A stretch of DNA of 20,426 nucleotides from a virus. Location: positions 1 to 20,426 of the IMG/VR virus record IMGVR_UViG_3300031688_000179; one strand, given 5' to 3'. The position numbers were made by a program, and so were the translations under genes. Positions 1-5,786 of the stretch are shown here, piece after piece. Each line of letters starts with the position of its first letter. The first letter of the stretch is position 1. Below the pieces are notes generated by a model that saw only the letters and a program-made list of their open reading frames with translations, was not told the DNA's origin and searched no databases.

Positions 1-30
1 TAGAGTAGACAGAAGCTAAAATAAATTAAA

Positions 31-297
31 ATGGCAAAAGAATTCAACCCACAGAAGTACGGAAAATTATGGTCAACAGTTGACTGTGAACTAATGACAG
101 GAGCTAAAGCTAAAGTCCCAGCAGGAGATGCTAATCAACCATTGATTGGAACATTTACTATTGGAGGCAAAAGGTTTGAACTTACATTCTCAGAATCTAA
201 TAGAGTATTGGAAACAATGTTAGATATGCAGAATATGTATAAGAAAGCTCAAAGGTTAGGCATGCTAGATGCTGGGTCAGGAACATACAGAGGATAA
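31..297 (+). CDS. Hypothetical 88-aa protein
   Basis: An intact 88-residue reading frame from ATG at 31 to TAA at 295-297. I do not recognise the family. The middle of the protein (about residues 37-56) reads as short beta strands around a GTFTIGGKRFELTF stretch, and the C-terminal third is helical with several Met residues. No signal peptide, membrane segment or catalytic motif is visible. The upstream bases are A-rich without a clear Shine-Dalgarno (SD) sequence. The next gene begins 1 nt after its stop codon, so the two are probably co-transcribed and translationally coupled. Function is unknown; a small virion or accessory protein is possible. Confidence refers to it being a real gene. 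Confidence 0.7.
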   Translation: MAKEFNPQKYGKLWSTVDCELMTGAKAKVPAGDANQPLIGTFTIGGKRFELTFSESNRVLETMLDMQNMYKKAQRLGMLDAGSGTYRG

Positions 298-298
298 T

Positions 299-526
299 AT
301 GATACTATCAGGAATAACAGGACTTGTATTAGGTTGTGGAATAACAATCTTATACTTAAAAAACAAATTCATTACAGTGAAGGCTTTGTTAGAAGACAAG
401 CTTCTAATCAATGATATTTTGAAAAAAGAAATAAATTCATTAACTTGTTGTAAAGAAGATAATTCTAAGAAAGCTGCTTCAAAACCAAGACGCAGAACTT
501 ATAAGAAAAAATCAGATAAACAATAA
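299..526 (+). CDS. Small single-pass membrane protein with basic tail
   Basis: A 75-residue protein starting at ATG 299. I prefer this start to an in-frame ATG at 269 because 269 overlaps the previous gene, while 299 sits just after its stop and has an AGAGGA SD-like run at 289-294. Residues about 2-20 (ILSGITGLVLGCGITILYL) form one hydrophobic membrane segment. A short helical region follows, then two adjacent cysteines, and then a very basic C-terminus rich in Lys and Arg. The layout is that of a membrane-anchored protein with a cytoplasmic nucleic-acid- or phospholipid-binding tail, but I do not recognise the family. It is the last gene before the permuted tmRNA. Confidence 0.7.
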   Translation: MILSGITGLVLGCGITILYLKNKFITVKALLEDKLLINDILKKEINSLTCCKEDNSKKAASKPRRRTYKKKSDKQ

Positions 527-545
527 ATTACATGATATTTATAAT

Positions 546-606
546 TGAACGTTAGTAGTAATGTTAGCTACTCAATTGGACGCGGGTTCGACTCCCGCCA
601 TCTCCA
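546..606 (+). ncRNA. tmRNA acceptor piece (encoded first)
   Basis: This is the 3' part of the mature tmRNA. It contains the 3' strands of P2 (546-550, 558-564, 571-576), the GGAC linker at 578-581, the T-stem and loop (582-598) and the 3' acceptor strand ending at A606. The T-loop TTCGACT has the invariant TTC and A expected in tRNA-like T-loops. The bases after A606 are CAAC, so CCA would have to be added by the host CCA-adding enzyme. The mature 5' end of this piece could lie a few bases further upstream. Confidence 0.85.
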
Positions 607-612
607 CAACAG

Positions 613-640
613 ACTATATTCATTTAGATATAATATAGGG
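613..640 (+). repeat. Direct repeat copy A in the tmRNA intervening segment
   Basis: Begins 7 nt after the tmRNA discriminator base. It matches copy B exactly 40 nt downstream, differing at only four or five of 28 positions. It contains TATAAT (629-634) and a small TATAT/ATATA inverted repeat (615-619 with 628-632). It could be a promoter, a processing signal or a relic of the duplication that created the permutation. Confidence 0.85.
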
Positions 641-652
641 GTTTTTGTTTAA

Positions 653-680
653 ACTATATTCATTAGGATATAATACGGGG
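653..680 (+). repeat. Direct repeat copy B, ending in the tmRNA 5' acceptor strand
   Basis: Second copy of the repeat. It shares the 12-nt run ACTATATTCATT and the 8-nt run ATATAATA with copy A. It contains TATAAT (669-674) and ends inside the GGGG that starts the tmRNA coding piece. The TATAAT lies only 2 nt before the mature 5' end, so a promoter here would start transcription inside the coding piece. That argues against it being the promoter that sets the mature 5' end. Confidence 0.85.
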
Positions 681-816
681 ATGACTTGGATATTGACATT
701 GAGATAAGGATATTATGAAGTTCACACGCATAACAGGCGAACATGTTGAAATGGCAATGGCGGCTTAATAAAGTCCCCAGAACCAACGGTTGAAGAAGCA
801 CACCGTATAAGCTTCG
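677..816 (+). ncRNA. tmRNA coding piece (tag and pseudoknot)
   Basis: This is the 5' part of the mature tmRNA. It starts with the 5' acceptor strand and D-arm-like segment and then the 5' strands of P2. The tag frame follows, with a small hairpin (762-765 with 772-775) holding the stop codons in its loop, as in P5 of standard tmRNA. Downstream, ACGGT (786-790) pairs with ACCGT (802-806), and GAAGC (795-799), inside that loop, pairs with GCTTC (811-815). That is an H-type pseudoknot of two 5-bp stems. Only 59 nt separate the 5' end from the resume codon, compared with 89 in E. coli, so a first pseudoknot is reduced or absent. Confidence 0.85.
736..771 (+). other. tmRNA tag reading frame, GEHVEMAMAA then two stops
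   Basis: The frame ending in TAA TAA (766-771) reads back to GGC at 736-738 and encodes GEHVEMAMAA. The resume codon was chosen because the five bases before it are TAACA, which places U at -5 and A at -4. These match the conserved U85 and A86 before the E. coli resume codon. The tag has 10 residues, as in E. coli, and ends in the hydrophobic AMAA pattern expected of a ClpXP degradation tag. A first residue of Gly followed by Glu resembles Bacteroidota tags more than the A-starting tags of many other bacteria. The exact resume codon is inferred. Confidence 0.8.
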
Positions 817-842
817 GAGGAAGGAGGTAACAAAAAAATATT

Positions 843-1694
843 ATGGACGAAGAACTAAACATAGAAGGAATGGAATTAGCATTTGAAAGCACATATAAAC
901 TTGTGACTGGCAAGATCAGTATAGAGAAAGTAGCCAAAGGAGGAGTAGGTGAGACATTTATATTGTATGACCCGTTTGATGTAAGTATACCGGAATTAAA
1001 AGATATACTGAATGACATCATAGACTATTATATAGAATCAGAAGAATATGAAAAATGTCAAGAGATAAAAAACATATTAGAATCTGGTACTGAAAATATT
1101 GTTAAGCTAATAGAATCAATAACTCTTCCAGATACTGAAGCGTCAGAAGCAATACAAAATATCAATGATACAAAGTCAGAAGGATTAAATTCTATAGATA
1201 ACTTAATAAGTTTATTTAAACAATACAGAAGTAATTACGATCCAGATAAATTAGAAAAAGATCTTAAGGCTAAAAAATATATCCCTGAATATCTTTCTGA
1301 TATAGAACTCTGGTCTTTAATGACTGATCAAGATAGAACTATATTTGAAGATGACTATAATCTTTTTTCAAAATGGACTGAGAAGTTAGGTGACGATAAT
1401 AAAAAGTATTATTCAGAAAGGCTTATAAATAATCTACCGTTAATACCTGTAATACAAGAAGAGCTTTATAACGAAGGTGAATACACATACGATTATAATT
1501 CTCTAGTTGTTACTATGATTGGGGAGTTTATATGTATCAGCAATTACAGCAGGGATAAGATAGATAAGCTACAGAGAGTGCTTGAAGGTCTAGGTATAGT
1601 TGATTCTGAAATAAGAACAAAGATAAGCGAAGGTAAAGACAGTGAGACTGTATATACACTTGTATACTCTTCAAAACAACCACCAACAAAATAA
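843..1694 (+). CDS. Acidic hypothetical protein with a UVR-like helical hairpin
   Basis: A 283-residue acidic protein that I cannot assign. Residues about 47-79 (ending YEKCQEIKNIL) have the spacing of a short helical hairpin resembling UVR-type motifs and similar YEKC segments seen in small T4-like phage proteins. That resemblance is by eye only. A YDPFD motif precedes it at residues 42-46. The rest is mostly helical with no membrane segment. The start at 843 is the first ATG after a very strong purine-rich SD (GGAGGAAGGAGG, 816-827). The spacer from AGGAGG is 15 nt, longer than usual, and the SD directly abuts the tmRNA pseudoknot. Its stop overlaps the next start by one base (TAATG). Confidence 0.8.
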   Translation: MDEELNIEGMELAFESTYKLVTGKISIEKVAKGGVGETFILYDPFDVSIPELKDILNDIIDYYIESEEYEKCQEIKNILESGTENIVKLIESITLPDTEASEAIQNINDTKSEGLNSIDNLISLFKQYRSNYDPDKLEKDLKAKKYIPEYLSDIELWSLMTDQDRTIFEDDYNLFSKWTEKLGDDNKKYYSERLINNLPLIPVIQEELYNEGEYTYDYNSLVVTMIGEFICISNYSRDKIDKLQRVLEGLGIVDSEIRTKISEGKDSETVYTLVYSSKQPPTK

Positions 1695-2632
1695 TGAATA
1701 AAACACTTCCATACCTAATAGCGTTAAGTGCACTGTCAGTTTCTGCATCAGCCGCATTCTATTCTGTATATGGTTTGAGTAAACTGTTTGCCGGTGCAAG
1801 CACTCAGATTATTATAATGGCTGGAGCGCTGGAAGTTTCTAAGTTAATAGTAGCATCATTGCTATATCAATATTGGGATACGTTAAATAAATTTCTAAGA
1901 ACATATTTTGTTATAGCTACGTTTATTTTAATGATAATAACATCGGGTGGTATTTACGGTTTTCTATCAGGAGCATATCAAGAGACAGCTAATCAATCTC
2001 AATTTTTAGACAGACAAGTTGAACTTATAAAATCAAAGCAGACCAGATTTGAAGAACAAAGATCAGAGCTTAAAGAATCTATTGTTAAGTGGACAGATGC
2101 TCTGGCAAACCCCACTCAGATACAGTATGTTGATAAAGAGTCTGGTCAGTTAGTGACTACAACTTCATCGCGTCAAAGAAAGTTATTAGAAGGCCAGCTT
2201 GCAGAAGCAAAGTCAGAATACAATTCCGTTACCGACTCAATTACAAAATTAGATATACAGATACTTGATGAACAAATAGGAAACGAATCTTCAAGAGAAC
2301 TAGGCCCATTAAAATACATGGCTAATCTAACTGGTGAGTCTATGGATAGCATAGTTAACTGGTTCATGTTACTTATTATATTTGTATTTGACCCGCTAGC
2401 AATTGCTATGGTTGTCACTGCCAACTTCGCTTTTACACGCACTAAAAAGATAGAAGAGCTCGAAGACTTAGGTATTGATGTATCTGGAATGAATAGACTA
2501 GAAAAACTTGAGGTTGTTAACTCTGAGGTTATCAAAGGTTTACGCAAAATCAAGGGGTTTGAGGACAAAATAAACTCTGTGTCGGGTATACTTAATAATA
2601 TAAGAAACAAAGTAAAAGGTAAAAAACAATGA
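1694..2632 (+). CDS. Four-TM membrane protein with a large coiled-coil loop
   Basis: A 312-residue membrane protein. Hydrophobic segments are visible at about residues 6-29, 37-58, 70-92 and 220-247. Between the third and fourth lies a roughly 120-residue charged helical region (about 96-215) with coiled-coil character. After the fourth segment comes a soluble C-terminal helix of about 60 residues, rich in Lys and Glu. Conserved-looking polar residues sit inside membrane segments: Glu47 and Lys50 in the second, and an FDPLA motif in the fourth. The start overlaps the upstream stop (TAATG) and its TGA overlaps the next ATG, so it is translated as part of a three-gene unit. I recognise the general layout from marine phage genomes but no function; remodelling of the host envelope is a guess. 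Confidence 0.8.
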   Translation: MNKTLPYLIALSALSVSASAAFYSVYGLSKLFAGASTQIIIMAGALEVSKLIVASLLYQYWDTLNKFLRTYFVIATFILMIITSGGIYGFLSGAYQETANQSQFLDRQVELIKSKQTRFEEQRSELKESIVKWTDALANPTQIQYVDKESGQLVTTTSSRQRKLLEGQLAEAKSEYNSVTDSITKLDIQILDEQIGNESSRELGPLKYMANLTGESMDSIVNWFMLLIIFVFDPLAIAMVVTANFAFTRTKKIEELEDLGIDVSGMNRLEKLEVVNSEVIKGLRKIKGFEDKINSVSGILNNIRNKVKGKKQ

Positions 2633-3144
2633 CAGAAATAGTAAAATATATAGTTGAGTTTAGAAAAGGTACTAAGTGGAATCAAAATCCTGACCAAGAA
2701 TATAGGTATATGGAATGCAAGCTTTGTGGTCAAATGGAACTGTCGTCTGAAGGATCTATATCTACAACATGCCATGATTGCGTGAGAGAAATGACCGATC
2801 CACCTGAGATAAGCACAAGAGGTAATACAGGCAAAGTATCAGGCTGGCATTTTATGAAAGAGTTCGTAGATAAAAATGGTAATGTATATCACAGAGGTGT
2901 AGAACAACCTCAGCTGAAAGGAAAACTCGAGCCTACTACAATCGAAAAGAAAAATAAGCTTTCCAAGAAAGAAAAGGAATGTTATAAGCAAGAGGCTGCA
3001 GTGAAGGTCTCTATATTAAAGAAGGAACTAAAAGGTCTGCGTTGGAAGAAGGATAAGAAATTAGTAACACAGCAGATAAAAAATTATTCAAAAATAATGA
3101 ACGGTAAATTTACCGATACATTGGTTACAAAACTATTCAGCTAA
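2629..3144 (+). CDS. CxxC-x14-CxxC zinc-binding-like protein
   Basis: A 171-residue protein with four cysteines at 30, 33, 48 and 51 in a CxxC-x14-CxxC arrangement, which probably form a zinc ribbon. The N-terminal part (residues 6-27) looks like beta strands, and an IS..G..SGWHFM..FVD..G.VY segment at about 81-107 also looks like beta structure. The C-terminal 60 residues are strongly basic and helical (many KK and KE pairs), suitable for binding nucleic acid or ribosomes. The zinc binding is inferred from Cys spacing. It starts in the ATGA overlap with the membrane protein. The family and function are not recognised. Confidence 0.75.
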   Translation: MTEIVKYIVEFRKGTKWNQNPDQEYRYMECKLCGQMELSSEGSISTTCHDCVREMTDPPEISTRGNTGKVSGWHFMKEFVDKNGNVYHRGVEQPQLKGKLEPTTIEKKNKLSKKEKECYKQEAAVKVSILKKELKGLRWKKDKKLVTQQIKNYSKIMNGKFTDTLVTKLFS

Positions 3145-3171
3145 TTGTTTTCATAATTCATAAAGATTTGT

Positions 3172-3186
3172 TATATTAGTATATAA
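3172..3186 (+). promoter_or_regulatory. Diverged copy of the late-promoter-like AT motif
   Basis: TATATTAGTATATAA matches 13 of 15 bases of the motif found before the structural units. It lies 22 nt before the ATG at 3209, with a GGAG SD in between, in a 64-nt intergenic gap. It is a candidate promoter for the 3209-5740 cluster. Confidence 0.45.
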
Positions 3187-3208
3187 TCAAAATTATTGGA
3201 GTAAACGC

Positions 3209-3427
3209 ATGGCATTAGACAAACTAACATATCATAGAGCCCAGCCATCTAAAGAACCTCAAATTATTGAGTTCAAGATTAGTGACAATCTCACTATAAA
3301 AGAATATAAACGTACATGCAAGAGAATGGCATTAGCTCTAGGTTATTCTAACAAACTTGTAGACGAACACTTCGGTAAAGACATAGAAACCGGAAACCCT
3401 GCACAACTAAAACTATTATTTGACTAA
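3209..3427 (+). CDS. Small hypothetical protein, 72 aa
   Basis: A 72-residue protein with a good SD (TTGGAG at 3196-3201) and a start at 3209. The sequence is a short beta segment (IIEFKISDNLTIKEYKRT) followed by a helix with the pattern CKRMALALGYSNKLVDEHFG. That is compatible with a small helical domain recognising a partner protein or nucleic acid. No known family is recognised. It is the first gene after a 64-nt intergenic region with a promoter-like AT motif, and it ends 1 nt before the ATG of the transglycosylase-like gene. Confidence 0.7.
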   Translation: MALDKLTYHRAQPSKEPQIIEFKISDNLTIKEYKRTCKRMALALGYSNKLVDEHFGKDIETGNPAQLKLLFD

Positions 3428-3428
3428 T

Positions 3429-3953
3429 ATGAAAGATATACTATTTACCGCTGCTATCGCCAGCACGATGTTGCTGATGCTTTGTTTTCAACAAGACTCA
3501 GAAACTCAGATAAACAAAATGGAAATTGAGATTGAAAGATACGAATCAATTATAGATAGCTTACTAACGAAAGTTGATACCGTTGAAGTTATAGAAGAAG
3601 ATGGTGTGAGATGGTATACATTAGATACTTTGGTAAGAGCTATTATGTTTATTGAAAGCAGCTATAACGATTCGGCATATCATGAAGGTGAAGACGCTGT
3701 AGGTTGTTTACAAATAAGACAATGTATGGTTAACGATGTGAACAGAATATTAAAGTATGATGCATATACATACGACGACAGATGGAACAGAACAAAATCA
3801 ATTGAAATGTTAAGAATTTATTGTAAACATTACAGACTTACAACACCAGAGCAGATTGCTCGATGCTGGAATGGCGGACCTAGAGGTATAGATAAACCAC
3901 AAACGGCTAATTATTGGAGTAAGGTAGAAACACAAATAAAGGAGAACTCATGA
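3429..3953 (+). CDS. Membrane-anchored lytic-transglycosylase-like protein
   Basis: A 174-residue protein, probably cleaving peptidoglycan. I chose ATG 3429 over an in-frame TTG at 3420 because the TTG lies inside the previous gene. Residues about 3-20 are hydrophobic (signal anchor or signal peptide). A short coiled segment follows, then a soluble-lytic-transglycosylase-like domain. The expected signatures are the catalytic Glu in FIESS (Glu76), GCLQI at 92-96 (the usual G-L-M-Q position) and ARCWNGG at 144-150 (the usual A-YNAG position). This matches the order and spacing of the SLT/lysozyme superfamily. Three domain cysteines are unusual and might form disulfides in the periplasm. It may be the endolysin, with the anchor giving signal-arrest-release export, or an infection-phase wall enzyme. 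The assignment is by motif only. Confidence 0.75.
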   Translation: MKDILFTAAIASTMLLMLCFQQDSETQINKMEIEIERYESIIDSLLTKVDTVEVIEEDGVRWYTLDTLVRAIMFIESSYNDSAYHEGEDAVGCLQIRQCMVNDVNRILKYDAYTYDDRWNRTKSIEMLRIYCKHYRLTTPEQIARCWNGGPRGIDKPQTANYWSKVETQIKENS

Positions 3954-4705
3954 ATTTAACAGAAGACATGTTATTAGATAATTGGAAAGATTTGATGAAA
4001 ATCATTGATGACAATTTCAAAGATGACAGAAAAGAAAAATTAAAAGCTATGTACGAAAGCTTTCAAGAAAGAATGATGTTTTCACCAGCATCAGGGAACA
4101 TAAATTACCACAACGCATTTATAGGTGGTTATGTTGAACACGTATTAAGAGTAGCTAGGTGTGCTGAACAGACTTATATGCTTTGGAAATCGATGGGCTC
4201 ATCAATGGAAGGTTATACTAAAGAAGAGTTGATGTTCGCTGCGCTAAATCACGATCTAGGAAAATACGGTGACTTAAAAAACGATTTATACGTACCTAAC
4301 CCAAGTGAATGGCATAGAAAAAACCAAGGGTCGCTTTGGAATCTCAACCCTGAGCTGAATTGGATGCCGGTACAGCATAGAAGCTTATGGTTATTACAAC
4401 ATCACGGTATCAAGGTATCTGAAAACGAAATGATTGCCATAATGGTACATGATGGGTTATACGACGAATCTAATACTCAATATTACAAACATTACAATGC
4501 TGATAGAAATTTCAAGACTAATATGCCATTGGTATTACACCAGGCAGATTTAATGGCTTCGAAAATAGAAGGTGAGATAAATAAAGTAAGCGGTGAAGTA
4601 AAAAAGGCATCAACTTCAACTTACAAGAAGAAAACTTTAGATACAGCAACAGCAAGTAAATCCGTCAACGATATATTCAGTGGATTATTTCAGGAGTCTA
4701 AATAA
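3950..4705 (+). CDS. HD-domain metal-dependent phosphohydrolase
   Basis: A 251-residue protein of the HD superfamily. The metal-binding pattern is present: His64 in VEHVL, the His101-Asp102 doublet in LNHDLGK, His151/His152 in LLQHHG and Asp200 in LHQADLMASK. YHNAFIGG at 53-60 resembles the segment before the first His in YhaM-like exoribonuclease and related HD proteins. These enzymes cleave phosphate ester bonds in nucleotides, cyclic nucleotides or RNA; the substrate is not evident. The last 40 residues are a Lys/Thr-rich, probably disordered tail. The start overlaps the previous TGA (ATGA), and the stop overlaps the next ATG (TAATG). HD hydrolases are common in T4-like marine phages. Plausible jobs are nucleotide salvage or inactivating a host signalling nucleotide. 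Confidence 0.85.
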   Translation: MNLTEDMLLDNWKDLMKIIDDNFKDDRKEKLKAMYESFQERMMFSPASGNINYHNAFIGGYVEHVLRVARCAEQTYMLWKSMGSSMEGYTKEELMFAALNHDLGKYGDLKNDLYVPNPSEWHRKNQGSLWNLNPELNWMPVQHRSLWLLQHHGIKVSENEMIAIMVHDGLYDESNTQYYKHYNADRNFKTNMPLVLHQADLMASKIEGEINKVSGEVKKASTSTYKKKTLDTATASKSVNDIFSGLFQESK

Positions 4706-4983
4706 TGGAGTGGATAGTAATTACACTTTCAATACTCCTAACGGTTTGCGCATTTATAATAGTAAATCTTTTAAGAAAGTATGATAAGTTAGAAGAGACA
4801 GTGTTGAATTTAGACGACACCATCCAGCACATCAGAGCAAGAACTATAGATGCTTTAAGTCAGATGAGGGTTATAGACTCAAAGGGAGGGTTTGAATCTG
4901 ATGATGAAATAGGTGTTATATTCAAGTCAATAAAAGATATAATTTCAGAATTAAAAAATGATATTGAGGAAAGCAATGATTAG
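4705..4983 (+). CDS. Small N-terminal membrane-anchored protein
   Basis: A 92-residue protein with a hydrophobic N-terminus (about residues 3-23) followed by a long helical, coiled-coil-like region (KLEETVLNLDDTIQHIRART) and an acidic C-terminus. It is probably a type of small phage inner-membrane protein with its coil in one compartment. The family is not recognised. It is joined to the HD gene by a TAATG overlap, and its 3' end overlaps the start of the sigma-like gene by 8 nt, indicating tight translational coupling. Confidence 0.7.
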   Translation: MEWIVITLSILLTVCAFIIVNLLRKYDKLEETVLNLDDTIQHIRARTIDALSQMRVIDSKGGFESDDEIGVIFKSIKDIISELKNDIEESND

Positions 4984-5740
4984 TCCTGTAGATAAATTTT
5001 ATGAAAATATAGAAAGATACCAACAGGAATTTGAAGACTATATGAACAATAAAAGTAAGAGAGGTAGAAAGAGAAAGAATAAGATGTACTTTACACCTGT
5101 TGCTGAGAAAGCTATTGTTGCATATAACGAAGAGAAAAATCAAGTTAAAAGAAATAGAGTATACTCTCAACATATACACTATCCTGTTTGGAAGTTGGCT
5201 CAAAACATAATAAATAGATTTAAGTTTCCTTACATGAATGGAACAACTGAAGACAAGCAGTATGAAGTTATAGGATTCTTATTACAGAAGCTTCCTAAAT
5301 ATACTGAAGAGAAAGGTAGAGCTTTTTCTTATTTTAGTATAGTTGCAAAGAACTATTGTATTCAGACTAATAACAAAGCATATAAACTACTTAAATCAAA
5401 AACTGATCTATTGGCAGTCGATAAGCAGAGAGACACTGTCAACGAAGAAATACATAGTGAAAGACAACGGTCGCTTAAAGAATTTACGGATATGTTTATA
5501 GAAGCTTATGACATAAAAGTTGAAAGTATATTTTCTAAGAATGCTGATGTCAAGATCGCATACGCTGTTATGGAATTATTTAGACGTAGAGAAAATATAG
5601 AGAAGTATAATAAAAAAGCTTTATATGTTTTGATAAGAGAAATGACAGATGAAAAAACTCAGGATATTTCCAGAGTAGTAAACATAATAAAAAAAGACTT
5701 CAAAGAGAAGTATAAAAAATATGAGCAATCGGCTCATTAA
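4976..5740 (+). CDS. gp55-like late-transcription sigma factor
   Basis: A 254-residue protein resembling T4 gp55, the sigma-like factor that directs host RNA polymerase to late promoters. The recognisable part spans about residues 69-140. It has a helical segment (YPVWKLAQNIINRF), an acidic turn, and then an F.YFSIVAKNY motif of the sigma region 2 kind (about 116-128), with a basic stretch after it. It is longer than T4 gp55 (185 aa), with an N-terminal basic patch (about residues 25-36, KRGRKRK) and a helical C-terminus. I chose ATG 4976 over 4958 because GAGGAA at 4966-4971 is a well-placed SD for it. It probably drives expression from the AT-rich motifs upstream of the virion genes. No gp33-like co-activator is seen in this window. 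Confidence 0.75.
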   Translation: MISPVDKFYENIERYQQEFEDYMNNKSKRGRKRKNKMYFTPVAEKAIVAYNEEKNQVKRNRVYSQHIHYPVWKLAQNIINRFKFPYMNGTTEDKQYEVIGFLLQKLPKYTEEKGRAFSYFSIVAKNYCIQTNNKAYKLLKSKTDLLAVDKQRDTVNEEIHSERQRSLKEFTDMFIEAYDIKVESIFSKNADVKIAYAVMELFRRRENIEKYNKKALYVLIREMTDEKTQDISRVVNIIKKDFKEKYKKYEQSAH

Positions 5741-5743
5741 AAT

Positions 5744-5757
5744 ATAGCGCGCGCTAT
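5744..5757 (+). promoter_or_regulatory. 14-bp perfect GC-core palindrome
   Basis: ATAGCGC followed by GCGCTAT is a perfect inverted repeat with no spacer. It has eight alternating G/C bases in an otherwise very AT-rich gap between the sigma gene and the outer-membrane protein gene. It could be a protein-binding site or a tight RNA hairpin. There is no U-tract, so it is not a standard terminator. Confidence 0.5.
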
Positions 5758-5786
5758 TATAAAAACAAAAAAAAGAAGAATAAAAT

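Larger units (their letters stand above)
546..816 (+). ncRNA. ssrA: Circularly permuted (two-piece) tmRNA
   Basis: tmRNA rescues stalled ribosomes by acting first as alanyl-tRNA and then as a short mRNA. Here the 3' part comes first. The T-arm GCGGG-TTCGACT-CCCGC lies at 582-598, followed directly by the acceptor strand CATCTCC at 599-605 and discriminator A606; CCA is not encoded. About 70 nt later the 5' acceptor strand GGGGATG (677-683) and the D-arm-like ACTTGGATATTGAC follow. GGGGATG pairs with CATCTCC over 7 bp, including the G3:U70 wobble that alanyl-tRNA synthetase recognises. The two pieces can also pair in a broken P2 helix: 698-703/571-576, 710-716/558-564 and 720-724/546-550. A tag frame with tandem TAA stops and an H-type pseudoknot complete it. 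Outer ends are approximate. Such permuted genes are known from alphaproteobacteria and some betaproteobacteria and cyanobacteria. The T-arm region closely matches the E. coli tmRNA 3' end. Confidence 0.93.

Noticed and set aside
540-545. TATAAT just upstream of the tmRNA acceptor piece as its promoter
   Set aside because: Transcription would start inside the P2-pairing segment, and no -35 is visible. It cannot be supported over background AT-richness.
582-606. An ordinary tRNA gene ending at 606
   Set aside because: No D-arm, anticodon arm or 5' acceptor strand lies upstream of the T-arm. The matching acceptor strand is downstream, as expected for a permuted tmRNA.
722-1021. Minus-strand 99-codon frame over the tmRNA and the start of the 843 gene
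   Set aside because: It overlaps the well-supported tmRNA coding piece and the 843 gene on the opposite strand, with no SD or recognisable protein. It is a shadow.
2173-2775. Minus-strand 200-codon frame
   Set aside because: It is antisense to the four-TM and zinc-ribbon-like genes, Ser/Ile/Leu-rich as expected of antisense to AT-rich coding sequence, and has no start signal.
5744-5757. Rho-independent terminator at the GC palindrome
   Set aside because: The inverted repeat has no spacer for a loop and is followed by mixed A/T then A-rich sequence, with no T-run on the + strand.
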